Shown piece by piece: positions 9,030 to 18,320 of a stretch of 64,000 bases of DNA. Each line of letters starts with the position of its first letter. The stretch's first letter is position 1. This stretch comes from an uncultured Alphaproteobacteria bacterium (GTDB lineage: Bacteria > Pseudomonadota > Alphaproteobacteria > Caulobacterales > Caulobacteraceae), in NCBI GenBank assembly GCA_937920085.1, contig CALETE010000094.1, forward strand, positions 62,001 through 126,000. Reading direction: 5' to 3'. Position numbers and translations under genes: made by a program. The notes beneath the pieces were generated by a model. That model did not search any database. It was not told the origin of the DNA and saw only the letters and a list, made by a program, of their open reading frames with translations.

Positions 9030-10580
9030 CTACCCGGCCACTTTGAGCGGCAGGAACAGGGTCCGACCGCCCCGATAAATGCCAACTAAGACACTTTGAC
9101 GCGAAGCCTTCTTTGCGGCATCCACCACGGCGGCGAAGTCTGCTGCACTCGCCACTTCGCGATCGCCAGCCCGAACCAGAATATCATCAGGGCGCACGCC
9201 CTTTTGTGCAGCGTCGGAATTCGGGTCTACTGCGGAAATCACCACGCCCTTGACCGCGCCTTCAATACCCAAGCGGCGACGGGTCGGATCATCTAGAGGC
9301 ACAAAGGTCAGGCCGATAACAGCAGACTTGGCACTTCCGCCGCTCTTACCTGGGCCTTGATCTTCCTTCTTGTTATCGTTCGACGCCAATTCCTTTTCGC
9401 TTGGGCGGATGCCAGAGCGAATATCAACTGTCTGGGCCTTGCCCATGCGCAGGATATCCAAATGCAGGATATCTCCGGGGCTGGCCTTTGCCACTTCCCG
9501 CGTCAGCTCAGCCGACGTCCTGACCCTTTGACCATTGACGGCAACCACAAGATCACCCGCTGTCAGCCCAGCCTTTTGCGAAGGGCCCCCTGGAACAAGA
9601 TCGGCGACAATGGCGCCCTTTTGACCTGGGACACCTTGGGCCTCGGCCATTTCGGAGGTGAAGTTTTGGATGGAGGCACCGATATAGCCACGGGTAACCT
9701 TGCCACCGGCGATGAGCTTCTTTGTGATATTATCGGCGACATCGGCTGGAATGGCGAAACCAATGCCCACAGAACCGCCTGAAGGCGAGAAAATTGCCGT
9801 ATTCACCCCGATCACGCGGCCATAGACGTCAAAGGTCGGTCCACCGGAATTACCCCGGTTAATCGGCGCGTCGATTTGGATATAGTCGACGAAGGTCTCG
9901 CCAATATCGCGGCCATAGGCTGAGATAATGCCAGCGGTCGCTGTGCCACCCAGGCCGAACGGATTGCCCACCGTGATCACCCAATCGCCAACGCGTGGCT
10001 TGGCGGCATTTTCGAAGTTCACAAAGGTAAAGCCGGATCCCTTGACCTTGATGACGGCCAAATCTGTGCCTTCGTCGCGACCGACCACCACGGCATCGAG
10101 CTCACGCTCATCCTTGAGCACGACCTTAATCTCATCGGCGTTTTCGACGACGTGATTGTTGGTGACGATATAGCCGTCTGCGGAGATGAAGAAGCCTGAC
10201 CCTGCCGACTGCTGGGTGGGAGCCTTACCCGTGGGCTTGCCCTTCCCCGCCGACGGCGCGTCTTCCTCATCGCCCTCTGGCGCGCCACGCGGCACGATAT
10301 CAAAGGGCAGCCCCGGAATCTGACGGCGCAGGCTGCCGGGGTCGACCTTTGAGGTCACATTGATCGATACGACAGCGGGCGAAACCTGCTCGAAGATGTC
10401 GGCGAAGGACAGGGGCGCGCCCGGCGGAGGCGCAAAAATCGGCGCCGTCGAAGCCTGAATAAATCGCGCATCGCCGACTTTAGCATTGGGCAGTTGCACA
10501 GCCGCCCCCGCCATGGCGCCTGTAACGATGACGCCGCCTGCTAGGACGCCTAAGAGATAACCGGTCTTCTTCGAAGTCAT
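9030..10580 (-). CDS. degP: Periplasmic serine protease DegP/HtrA (Do-like)
   Basis: The 516-residue product starts with a signal or anchor helix (residues about 7-28), followed by a trypsin-like domain with a complete triad: His143 in VTNNHVV, Asp173 in GTDLAVIKV, Ser245 in NRGNSGGPTF. Two PDZ domains follow (about 290-390 and 425-510). The domain order and length are those of DegP/DegQ-type chaperone-proteases that degrade or hold misfolded periplasmic proteins. A low-complexity segment rich in Gly, Lys, Pro and Ser (about 108-127) sits in the LA loop. It heads the operon with the response regulator, kinase and glnE; the 146 bases before it must hold its promoter. Confidence 0.95.
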   Translation of the reverse strand: MTSKKTGYLLGVLAGGVIVTGAMAGAAVQLPNAKVGDARFIQASTAPIFAPPPGAPLSFADIFEQVSPAVVSINVTSKVDPGSLRRQIPGLPFDIVPRGAPEGDEEDAPSAGKGKPTGKAPTQQSAGSGFFISADGYIVTNNHVVENADEIKVVLKDERELDAVVVGRDEGTDLAVIKVKGSGFTFVNFENAAKPRVGDWVITVGNPFGLGGTATAGIISAYGRDIGETFVDYIQIDAPINRGNSGGPTFDVYGRVIGVNTAIFSPSGGSVGIGFAIPADVADNITKKLIAGGKVTRGYIGASIQNFTSEMAEAQGVPGQKGAIVADLVPGGPSQKAGLTAGDLVVAVNGQRVRTSAELTREVAKASPGDILHLDILRMGKAQTVDIRSGIRPSEKELASNDNKKEDQGPGKSGGSAKSAVIGLTFVPLDDPTRRRLGIEGAVKGVVISAVDPNSDAAQKGVRPDDILVRAGDREVASAADFAAVVDAAKKASRQSVLVGIYRGGRTLFLPLKVAG

Positions 10581-10726
10581 TGGTCTTTCAGTTCCCTGTG
10601 GGACCGGGTTTTGAACCGGCCCAATCCCGACACACTAGGTTTGATCGCAAAGAGCGCAACTAGGCTCAAGTTACGAATAGGTCACGCTTAAGAGCGGTAA
10701 GGCGACCGTTCTGCGGCGCAATCATG

Positions 10727-11173
10727 TCATTGCGCCTGATCTTGCGACAATTGTGCGAGTCTTTCCGCCTCTGCCGCAGTCAAATCCATTTCGCCCCCAC
10801 GCTTACGCAAAGTCAAAAGAAACAACGCAAACCCCAGGACAATCACCCCAAGGGGCACGCCCCAAAGCGCGGCATTCGCCAGAGACAAGGTCGGCTGGAG
10901 CAAAACGAACTCGCCATATCGGGAGACGAGATAGGCTTTCACCTGCGCATCTGTTCGGCCTGCCTTTATTTCCTCCCGCACCAGTTTGCGCAGGTCAGCA
11001 GCAAGGTCGGCCGTCGAGTCGTCGATGGACTCGTTCTGACAAACCAGACATCGCACCTCGCTAAAGACCGCTCTGGCCCGCGCCTCCAGTACCGGATCAG
11101 ACAGCCGCTCACTGGGGTCCGCCGCTGCGGCAAGGCTGAAAACCGCTGCCAAAATGACCAGGACCCGCTTCAT
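10727..11173 (-). CDS. ccmH: Cytochrome c maturation protein CcmH (CycL)
   Basis: The 148-residue protein has an N-terminal signal sequence, the redox motif VRCLVCQNESI (Cys42 and Cys45) in the helical domain, and a C-terminal transmembrane helix (about 103-122). CcmH reduces or presents apocytochrome c cysteines to the CcmF haem ligase on the periplasmic face. Its ATG overlaps the ccmF stop by 4 bases (ATGA), so it is translationally coupled and last in the operon. No ccmG (thioredoxin-like) gene intervenes, unlike the Escherichia coli order but as in rhizobial cycHJKL. Confidence 0.95.
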   Translation of the reverse strand: MKRVLVILAAVFSLAAAADPSERLSDPVLEARARAVFSEVRCLVCQNESIDDSTADLAADLRKLVREEIKAGRTDAQVKAYLVSRYGEFVLLQPTLSLANAALWGVPLGVIVLGFALFLLTLRKRGGEMDLTAAEAERLAQLSQDQAQ

Positions 11174-13143
11174 GAGGTCTTTGCCGTACGCTGACCGACC
11201 GCCAGGCGCAGCCTGCGGTCAGACAGAGAGAGAAATCCGCCCAAGGCCATGGTGAGCGGACCTAGAAAGATCAGGATAGCCAGGGGGTTCCAATAGGCGC
11301 GCACCAGCCAGACCGGCGCGGTAGGTCCCATTCGACGCTCTCCAAGCACCACATACAGGTGGTTCAGGCCCAGGGTGCAGATAGCCACTTCCGATGTGGT
11401 TTGTCCGCCCGCTGGATAGAACCTGCGCTCTGGCGAGGGGCGACAAATGTCAATGCCCGCCTTTCGCGCCGTGATTAGGCCCCGCTCGGCGTCGAAATTA
11501 GGGCCGTCAACCGCGGCGACCCGGTCAAGGGTCAGTTCATAAGCCCCGACCTTCAACTGGCCGCCGATCGGCAGGGTTTCAGCCGCCTCAACCCGCCAAC
11601 CGGTTTCGAAACAGGCCCCCAGGATAAAGATGCCAAGTCCAAGATGGGCGAGGGTCATACCCCAGGCGCCACGGGGCAATCCCGTCACCCTTCGCCAGAA
11701 TTCGCCAGTGGATCCGCGCAAGAACCGGGTGCGTTCGGCGACCTCGGTCAGGGCCCCGAAGATAAGCCAGACCGCCAGCCCAAGGCCTGCACTGGCCAAG
11801 GCCTTGCGGGGGCTAACCAAGGCGTAGACCAGGAGGGCAATGCCGACGCCGCTAAGGGCGGCAAAGATCAGTCTTTGATAGACGCCTTTTGCGTCGGCAC
11901 GCTTCCAAGACAGCAGCGGCCCCGCAGGCAGCAAAACAATCATGACTGCCATCAGCGGCAGGAATATCAGGTTAAAATACGGCGCACCGACTGAAATCGG
12001 GGTCCCAGAGACCGCTTCCCGGATAAGCGGAAAAAGCGTTCCCAGCAGGACCATCACCGTCGCCGTCGCGAGCAGGATATTGTTCATGACCAGGGCGCTT
12101 TCACGGCTGATCGGCGCAAATACTCCGCCCGGGGCGAGAACCGGCGCGCGCCATGCAAAAAGACTGAAGGCCGAACCGGCGGTGAGGGCCAGAATGCCCA
12201 GCAAGAGCGCACCACGGGTGGGATCAACGGCAAAGGCGTGAACCGAGGTCAGGACGCCTGAGCGGACTAGGAAGGCACCAAGCATGGAAAAGGTGAAGGC
12301 AGAGATCGCCAGAAACACCGTCCAGCCCGGCAGGGCTCCACGCTTTTCCGTCACCACCGCCGAATGCAAGAGGGCTGTCGCGATCAGCCAAGGCATGAAG
12401 CTGGCATTTTCGACAGGGTCCCAGAACCACCATCCACCCCAGCCAAGCTCGTAATAGGCCCAGAAGGATCCCATCATGATGCCGATGGTCAAAAGGCTCC
12501 AGGCTGCCAGGGTCCAGGGCCTGACCCAGCGTGCCCAGGCCGCATCAACGCGCCCCTCAATGAGGGCGGCGACGGCCAAGGAAAACACCACGGAGAGCCC
12601 GACATAGCCCGCATAAAGGAAGGGCGGGTGAACCGCCAAGGCTGGGTCCTGCAGAAGGGGATTAAGTGAATGACCCTCGACCGGAATCCGCGCCAGCCGC
12701 ACGAAGGGATTGGACGCCAGAACCGTATAGCCCAGAAATACCGTGCCGAGCACGCCCTGGGTCATGACCCCAAGGGATTTCAAGCCCTTGGGAAGATTGC
12801 GGCCAAAGCCGGCAATGGCCGATCCAAATCCAGTGAGGGCCAGGCACCACAACAGCATAGAGCCTTCATGGCTGCCCCAGGTTCCGGCAATTTTATAGAG
12901 TAAGGGCTTTTCGGTGTGGGAATTGGCCGCGACATTGGCCACCGAAAAATCCGACGTGATGAAGGCATGCATCAGGGCCGCGAAGGCGAGGGCGACCGCT
13001 AGGAAGGCTGCCAGGGCTGCGCCCTCGCCGGCTCCAGCCAAAATGGAGGACCGCCGCCAGCGGCCTATGCCGGAAAGGCACGCCTGGGCCAGGGACAAGC
13101 AAAAGGCCAGGACCAGGGCGAAACTGCCAAATTCAACGATCAT
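11170..13143 (-). CDS. ccmF: Haem lyase subunit CcmF (CycK)
   Basis: This 657-residue polytopic membrane protein has the WWD haem-handling signature WGGWWFWDPVENASFMPW, multiple transmembrane helices and conserved His residues of the haem-binding loops. It is the catalytic core of the system I cytochrome c synthetase that attaches haem to CXXCH motifs in the periplasm. Length is normal for the family (about 650). It overlaps ccmE upstream and ccmH downstream by 4 bases each, so the three are one translationally coupled unit. Confidence 0.97.
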   Translation of the reverse strand: MIVEFGSFALVLAFCLSLAQACLSGIGRWRRSSILAGAGEGAALAAFLAVALAFAALMHAFITSDFSVANVAANSHTEKPLLYKIAGTWGSHEGSMLLWCLALTGFGSAIAGFGRNLPKGLKSLGVMTQGVLGTVFLGYTVLASNPFVRLARIPVEGHSLNPLLQDPALAVHPPFLYAGYVGLSVVFSLAVAALIEGRVDAAWARWVRPWTLAAWSLLTIGIMMGSFWAYYELGWGGWWFWDPVENASFMPWLIATALLHSAVVTEKRGALPGWTVFLAISAFTFSMLGAFLVRSGVLTSVHAFAVDPTRGALLLGILALTAGSAFSLFAWRAPVLAPGGVFAPISRESALVMNNILLATATVMVLLGTLFPLIREAVSGTPISVGAPYFNLIFLPLMAVMIVLLPAGPLLSWKRADAKGVYQRLIFAALSGVGIALLVYALVSPRKALASAGLGLAVWLIFGALTEVAERTRFLRGSTGEFWRRVTGLPRGAWGMTLAHLGLGIFILGACFETGWRVEAAETLPIGGQLKVGAYELTLDRVAAVDGPNFDAERGLITARKAGIDICRPSPERRFYPAGGQTTSEVAICTLGLNHLYVVLGERRMGPTAPVWLVRAYWNPLAILIFLGPLTMALGGFLSLSDRRLRLAVGQRTAKTS

Positions 13144-13625
13144 TTTGAAGACCCATAGGCCGGCGCGCTGCCGTCACCCCGCCACTCTCCCTGCTTCTTG
13201 AGGGCGGCGGTCAGTTCCTTGGGCATGTAACGCTCATCATGCTTTGCCAGCACCTGCTTGGCTTCAAAAATTCCGTCAGACCGGAAATGGCCAGTGGCGA
13301 CAATCCCCTGCCCTTCGCGGAACAGATCCGGGAGATCGCCTTGGAACACGATACGATCAGACAGGGTCTGATCCCGGACGACAAACTCCACCAGACCATC
13401 ACCATGCTTGATGACGCTACCGGTCTGCACGAGGCCGCCCAGTTGCACAGAGCGATTGGGAGGGGGATTGGCCGCAGCAGCCTGTGATGGCGTGTAGAAG
13501 TAAGAAATCGAATCCGAAAGACCCCAAAGGGTCAGGCCTACAGCCAAGACAAGCACCGGGGCGACAGCGGCAAGGATGATGAGACGCCGACGGGCCTTAG
13601 GGGACTTGGGCAGCCAGCCGCTCAC
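13140..13625 (-). CDS. ccmE: Haem chaperone CcmE (CycJ)
   Basis: The 161-residue protein has an N-terminal membrane anchor (about 14-36), an OB-fold domain and the haem-attachment motif KHDERYMP, with His129 as the covalent haem ligand and Tyr133. It carries haem from CcmC to CcmF on the periplasmic side. Length and motif are typical of the HDExY class. It overlaps ccmI and ccmF by 4 bases each. ccmABCD are not in this window and must be encoded elsewhere. Confidence 0.97.
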   Translation of the reverse strand: MSGWLPKSPKARRRLIILAAVAPVLVLAVGLTLWGLSDSISYFYTPSQAAAANPPPNRSVQLGGLVQTGSVIKHGDGLVEFVVRDQTLSDRIVFQGDLPDLFREGQGIVATGHFRSDGIFEAKQVLAKHDERYMPKELTAALKKQGEWRGDGSAPAYGSSK

Positions 13626-14713
13626 TTCATGGCCTCCGCCTTAGACGCAGCGTCCAATTGGGACATGATGTCGGCGCGTCCGCGATACCGCCCCCTGGCT
13701 TGGGCCAAGGCAGCGTCCCGCGCCGTACGATCGCCCAGGACCGCATAAGACCGAACCAGACGCACCCACCCCTCTGGATCATCGGGATTTGTTTTCAGCT
13801 TTTCAGCCAGGCCCGCGACCATGTTCCGGATCACAGCCATTTGGTCGCCACCCGGAGCCGGCGAGGCCGAAGGCTGGGCAAGGTGAGGCGAGAGGATCTC
13901 CTTGATCGACTGTTCCAGGTCCTGCCGTCGGGAATCCGATGGCGGTAACTCAGTTTGCAGGGCCCGAAGCATTGCAACGGCACCGTCCCGATCTCCTGCC
14001 TGGTCCTTGCCGCGGGCGAGGTGGAAACGTGCTGTCATAGACTTGGGATCGCGTTTCAGTGCCTCTTGGAAGGCCGTCTGGGCGGCGCCAGCTTCCTGGC
14101 CATTGGCTTGCATGACCAGAACCTCGCCTAGCATTTCCCAGAGGTCGGACCTTTGGGGAGCCAGAACGATTGCCCGTCTTAGGGCGCGGGCAGCACCCGA
14201 CAGATTTTCAGACTGCACCTCCGCCAGGGCCAAATAGCGAAAACCCTCTGGGTCTTGCCGCGGGGCCGTCACCTGCTTCAGAACGGCCACCATTTCTGGG
14301 GCGCTGAGGCCAGCGGTTGGGGCCGAGCGCCACTGAGCGATCCGCGCAGCCATGGGCTGATCTCGGAAACCCGGACTTCCGACAACGAGGTAGAGGGCTA
14401 GGGCAGAGGCACCCACCAGGGCGATAACAGCGCCGACCCAGGGTCCCTGGGCAGCCGGGGCAGTCCAAGGCGCAATGGCTTGGTCTGCCGCCCCCAACAG
14501 GCGCCGACTGGCCTCGACCTTGGCGGTCGCATGGTCTGTCTTATCGATCAGGCCGCTGTCAGCCAGGGCATCCAGTTCCTTTAGCTGCCGACGATAAACC
14601 TCAAGCGTCGGGTCACTGGACCCGGCGTTGGACGCAGCACCGGCTGCGCGGAGCAGGATAATTACGGCAGCAGCGGCGGATAGGGCGCCCGCGGCGACCC
14701 ATAGGGTAATCAT
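13622..14713 (-). CDS. ccmI: Cytochrome c biogenesis protein CcmI (CycH)
   Basis: The 363-residue product has an N-terminal transmembrane helix, a short cytoplasmic segment with the CcmI-type YRRQLKELDALADSGLID, a second transmembrane helix (about 92-112), and a periplasmic TPR domain (about 150-360) containing repeats such as LALAEVQSENLSGAARALRR. CcmI holds apocytochrome c C-termini for the CcmFH ligase. It heads the overlapping ccmI-ccmE-ccmF-ccmH unit and lies 44 bases downstream of an unknown gene on the same strand, with which it may be cotranscribed. Confidence 0.93.
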   Translation of the reverse strand: MITLWVAAGALSAAAAVIILLRAAGAASNAGSSDPTLEVYRRQLKELDALADSGLIDKTDHATAKVEASRRLLGAADQAIAPWTAPAAQGPWVGAVIALVGASALALYLVVGSPGFRDQPMAARIAQWRSAPTAGLSAPEMVAVLKQVTAPRQDPEGFRYLALAEVQSENLSGAARALRRAIVLAPQRSDLWEMLGEVLVMQANGQEAGAAQTAFQEALKRDPKSMTARFHLARGKDQAGDRDGAVAMLRALQTELPPSDSRRQDLEQSIKEILSPHLAQPSASPAPGGDQMAVIRNMVAGLAEKLKTNPDDPEGWVRLVRSYAVLGDRTARDAALAQARGRYRGRADIMSQLDAASKAEAMK

Positions 14714-14757
14714 AGCCTGGGGTTTAGCGGGTTTAGGCGGTTCGCGCGAGGGGGCGA

Positions 14758-16128
14758 TCAGCCATAATTCGCAATATCCCGTCTCGCATTATCGGTGGCC
14801 GCAACAATGCGTCGACGGACGAGGTCGGCACTCACGGCATCACGCACAACCTCCAGGAATTCTGCGGCGTAAGTCAGGTGGGTGATGGCCAGCTCAAAGT
14901 CGTCGACCTGATCGTCGCGGATCAAGGCGAAGCCGTCTTCTGTATAGCGATCGAGAAGGTCACTGGCAGAGTCAAAAATCTCTTTTCCTGCATAGGCAAA
15001 GCCACCCGCATTTGCAGTGGGCATGATGGCATCCATAAAGGTCAGAAGCGTTCTGACATTTTCGATGTCTTTCGCCTTGGGCGGCGCGGTCATCTTGGGG
15101 ACCTTGCGGCTGAAATGTGGGCCTCGGATCGTCTGGTAGGGCAAGGCCGCAGAAATCAGGCTTTCAGTCTTACTGATCTGGGACTCAACCGCTTGAGCCA
15201 GCGCCTGTTTTTGCTTCTGGATGCGCGCACCCCAACCTGAAGCTCGATCGAGCTCGATAGCCGACTCGAGTTCGGCTATTTGCCTTGTCAGGAGCTTGAC
15301 GGTTTTCGCTGCTAGCTTCGCGTCTTCAATGGTGCCCGTATAACGGAACCTGCCAAGTTCAACGAGATTCCGATCTATCGAATCCATGACGCGGCTTGGG
15401 AAGGTCGAGAGTTCCGATGCCGCTAGATACCGCTCGGTTGGTCGGTCCATAATCAACGAAATCAGCCGCACGATCATCCACGGCTCTGCCAGCCCTGCCG
15501 CAAGCATTTCGAAGAGTAAGGGACCGTTATCCTCAGCTAGAGCCGTGGCATCCTTATAGGTGACGCGCATTGCTGCCGCGCGGTCCACATTGGGTCTTTC
15601 AACCCACGTCGCCAATCTCAAGGAGGCATCCCGCACGAGGGAGCCCATGGACAGGCAGTCACAAAAAATCTTATCCAATTTGCGGCCTGAACCATTCAGT
15701 CTTGCTGAGGCAGAGATATAGCTCTCTGACTTGCGGTTCCGCAGTCCGGTCTCCACGCAGCTTAAAAGGTCATTTAGCGGGCCTGAACGCTTTTCAATGC
15801 CTGCGCGCTCGATGAGCTGTCGCGCATCGGCGACATGGTCGGGCGCATCGTCCTTCAGCGCGTCCCAAAGCAGGGCCAGCGCAGATTTGGGAAAAACAAG
15901 TCGGTCCTTAACCTTAGCCGGATCGTCAAACATATGAAGCACTGGCGCAAAGACGATGTCGCGAAAGCGACGATCCCTCATCTCCTCTGAAATGAGCGCA
16001 CGAACTTCCATAAGTGTGGGGTCGAAGGTGCCAGCAAGGGCCGACTGCAATCCGCCGACCACATTGTCTGGAGCCTTTGCCACCAGCATACGCACGACGT
16101 CAATTTTTCGGCCCGACAGACGTGACAT
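14758..16128 (-). CDS. Uncharacterised helical protein, 456 residues
   Basis: I do not recognise this protein. It appears soluble and mostly alpha-helical, with no signal peptide or long hydrophobic helix. Features visible are a middle segment rich in charged heptads (about 290-345) that could form a coiled coil, a KVPKMTAPPKAKD linker near 360, and a C-terminal helical region ending RRRIVAATDNARRDIANYG. ATG 16128 is preferred over a TTG one codon upstream. It precedes ccmI on the same strand with a 44-base gap. Codon use looks like that of its neighbours, which argues for a real gene. No function is proposed. Confidence 0.75.
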   Translation of the reverse strand: MSRLSGRKIDVVRMLVAKAPDNVVGGLQSALAGTFDPTLMEVRALISEEMRDRRFRDIVFAPVLHMFDDPAKVKDRLVFPKSALALLWDALKDDAPDHVADARQLIERAGIEKRSGPLNDLLSCVETGLRNRKSESYISASARLNGSGRKLDKIFCDCLSMGSLVRDASLRLATWVERPNVDRAAAMRVTYKDATALAEDNGPLLFEMLAAGLAEPWMIVRLISLIMDRPTERYLAASELSTFPSRVMDSIDRNLVELGRFRYTGTIEDAKLAAKTVKLLTRQIAELESAIELDRASGWGARIQKQKQALAQAVESQISKTESLISAALPYQTIRGPHFSRKVPKMTAPPKAKDIENVRTLLTFMDAIMPTANAGGFAYAGKEIFDSASDLLDRYTEDGFALIRDDQVDDFELAITHLTYAAEFLEVVRDAVSADLVRRRIVAATDNARRDIANYG

Positions 16129-16233
16129 CAACTATTCCGCGTATAGTAAATATTAATCAATCTTAATGGTATTCCCTGAAGGTTAAGGCCATCCAAATTT
16201 TCAATGGAAGGCAGCCTGTCGCATTATGAGATC

Positions 16234-17622
16234 TCACGACAAGGCACTTGGTAGATTCAGGGTGACCATCAGGCCGCCAAGCCTGGAGTCACCCAAGCTG
16301 AGCGCGCCACCATAGGATCGTATCAGGTCGTCAATGATGCTGAGGCCCAATCCAGATCCGGGTGCCGTTTCATCCAACCGAGCCCCTCTGGCCAGGACCG
16401 CAGCCCTTTGGTCTGGGGCCAAGCCGGGTCCATCATCTTCAATGGTCAGGGTCAGCTGTTCATCGCTTTCTGCCTGGGCACGGACGCGGACGTTCGAGGC
16501 ACCCCACTTACAGGCGTTTTCCATAGCATTGCCTGCCAGTTCCAATAGGTCCTGGCGTTCACCCAAGAAGAACAGGTCTTCATCAGCGTCCCAGTCGATC
16601 GTCATCGGCTTAGCAGCGTAAATACGGCCCAAGGTTCGGGAGAGCTCATCTAGCACTTCAGCGACCGAGGTGCGTTCGCCAAGGCCCTGGGCCCGCGCCG
16701 CTGCCCGCGCGCGCCGCAGGTGGTGATCCACCTGAAGCCGCATAGCCTTAGCCTGTCGCGTGACAATACTCGCAAGGCTACCGGGCTGTAGGTCGGCTTC
16801 GGCCAGCAAAACCGATAGGGGCGTCTTCAGGGCATGCGCCAGATTGCCCACATGCATCCTCTGACGTTCAACAATATCCTGGTTGTGCGCCATGAGCGCA
16901 TTGAGTTCTTCGGCAAGCGGGGTCAGCTCAGTGGGATAGGCCCCTGAGATCTGATCCGACTTTCCCCGCCGGACCTCGGCGATCTCTCGCCGCAGGGCAA
17001 AGAGCGGGGTCAAACCCACCCGCACCTGTATCACCACAGCACCCACAAGACCGGCACCCAGCAAGAGCAGAACCGTGGCAGTGGCGGTGGTGAAGCTGCG
17101 AATATCCCGGTCAAGGTCACGACGATCCTCCCCAACCATAAAGATCAAGGGAACCCGGCTATTTGGTAATTTCACTTGAGAGGCGCGGGCGCGGAGCGGC
17201 TCTGACAGCGGCCCCCGGGCATCGAAACTGACCGGAGCACCCGGTTTCGCCGCCAGTCGCGACACGAGGTTCGCCGGCCCACGCAATTCTGAATCCCATA
17301 GGGATCTGGACCGCACAAGAATGCGAAGTCCCCCGCCTTCGGATGGCTGCGCAATCTGCCAATATTTTCCAGAATAAGCGCGTAGGGCCCGCAAATCGGT
17401 CAAGGCCGGAGCGGCGACGCTGCCATCGGACTTGATCGTCGACCCTGCCACCAGATTGTCGATAAGTTCCGCCAAGTTTTGATCAAACCGCCTCAGCCCG
17501 GACTGCTGAAACAGCAAAACCATAACCAAGGCAGACGCCAACAGGGCCGCCAAAGACCAGCCAGCCGCCAAAAATACCAGGCGACGAACAAGGGAGGGTC
17601 TACGGAAAACCTCCAAGGTCAC
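16234..17622 (-). CDS. PhoQ/FeuQ-like sensor histidine kinase
   Basis: The 462-residue membrane kinase has helices near residues 14-38 and 180-200 flanking a periplasmic domain, a HAMP-like linker, an H-box with His263 in NLAHALKTPLSVL, and an ATPase domain with GSGLGLSI. The HALKTPL form of the H-box is typical of PhoQ/FeuQ relatives. It overlaps its regulator gene by 4 bases (ATGA). The pair probably senses envelope conditions or divalent cations; that is family-based inference. Confidence 0.88.
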   Translation of the reverse strand: MTLEVFRRPSLVRRLVFLAAGWSLAALLASALVMVLLFQQSGLRRFDQNLAELIDNLVAGSTIKSDGSVAAPALTDLRALRAYSGKYWQIAQPSEGGGLRILVRSRSLWDSELRGPANLVSRLAAKPGAPVSFDARGPLSEPLRARASQVKLPNSRVPLIFMVGEDRRDLDRDIRSFTTATATVLLLLGAGLVGAVVIQVRVGLTPLFALRREIAEVRRGKSDQISGAYPTELTPLAEELNALMAHNQDIVERQRMHVGNLAHALKTPLSVLLAEADLQPGSLASIVTRQAKAMRLQVDHHLRRARAAARAQGLGERTSVAEVLDELSRTLGRIYAAKPMTIDWDADEDLFFLGERQDLLELAGNAMENACKWGASNVRVRAQAESDEQLTLTIEDDGPGLAPDQRAAVLARGARLDETAPGSGLGLSIIDDLIRSYGGALSLGDSRLGGLMVTLNLPSALS

Positions 17623-18311
17623 GCGCTGCCCGCAGCGTCCTTAAGCTCGCTGGCCGGTGCCGTCAGCCGATACCCAAGCCCGCGAACTGTATCGATTCGA
17701 TCCGATCCGATCTTCTTGCGAACCCGGCCGACAAAGACTTCGATCGTATTTGAGTCCCGGTCGAAATCCTGATCGTAGAGATGCTCGACCAATTCCGTCC
17801 TGCTGATCACGCGATCCTGATGCATCATCAGATAGTGAAGCAGTCGATATTCTAGGGATGTCAGTCGGAGGGGTTCGCCATTGACACTGACCCGAGCGGC
17901 TCGAGGGTCAAGGCGCAGTCCCCCCACAGATAAGCTAGGCGCTGCGTGGCCTGCAGACCGGCGCAAGAGGGCACGAAGTCGCGCCAATAACTCCTCGGTA
18001 TGAAAGGGCTTGGTGAGATAATCGTCAGCACCGGCGTCAAATCCCGCGACCTTCTCGCTCCAGGCACCGCGGGCTGTGAGGATCAGGACGGGGGTGGAGA
18101 CATGACCTCTACGCCAACGCTCTAAGACAGACACGCCATCGACCTTGGGCAAGCCCAGATCGAGGATGACCGCATCATAGGGCTCGGTCTCACCCAGAAA
18201 CTGGGCTTCCTCGCCGTCAGGGGCATGGTCGACCACATAACCGGCATCCCCGAGGGCACGTTGTAGCTGCCGCGATAGGTCCCGGTCGTCCTCGACAAGC
18301 AGAATACGCAT
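17619..18311 (-). CDS. PhoP/FeuP-like OmpR-family response regulator
   Basis: The 230-residue product has a receiver domain (MRILLVEDDRDLSRQL, Asp51 in LDLGLPKVDG, Lys in LTKPF) and a winged-helix output domain ending VRGLGYRLTAPA. The spacing and the FVGRVRKKIG recognition region match PhoP/FeuP-type regulators. It lies 9 bases downstream of a small exported PepSY-like protein and overlaps the kinase gene, forming a three-gene operon. Confidence 0.92.
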   Translation of the reverse strand: MRILLVEDDRDLSRQLQRALGDAGYVVDHAPDGEEAQFLGETEPYDAVILDLGLPKVDGVSVLERWRRGHVSTPVLILTARGAWSEKVAGFDAGADDYLTKPFHTEELLARLRALLRRSAGHAAPSLSVGGLRLDPRAARVSVNGEPLRLTSLEYRLLHYLMMHQDRVISRTELVEHLYDQDFDRDSNTIEVFVGRVRKKIGSDRIDTVRGLGYRLTAPASELKDAAGSA

Positions 18312-18320
18312 GACCCGTCC

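Noticed and set aside
16153..16166. TTAA-N6-TTAA as a CtrA box
   Set aside because: Spacer is 6 rather than 7 bases; CtrA half-site spacing is strict enough that I do not call it.
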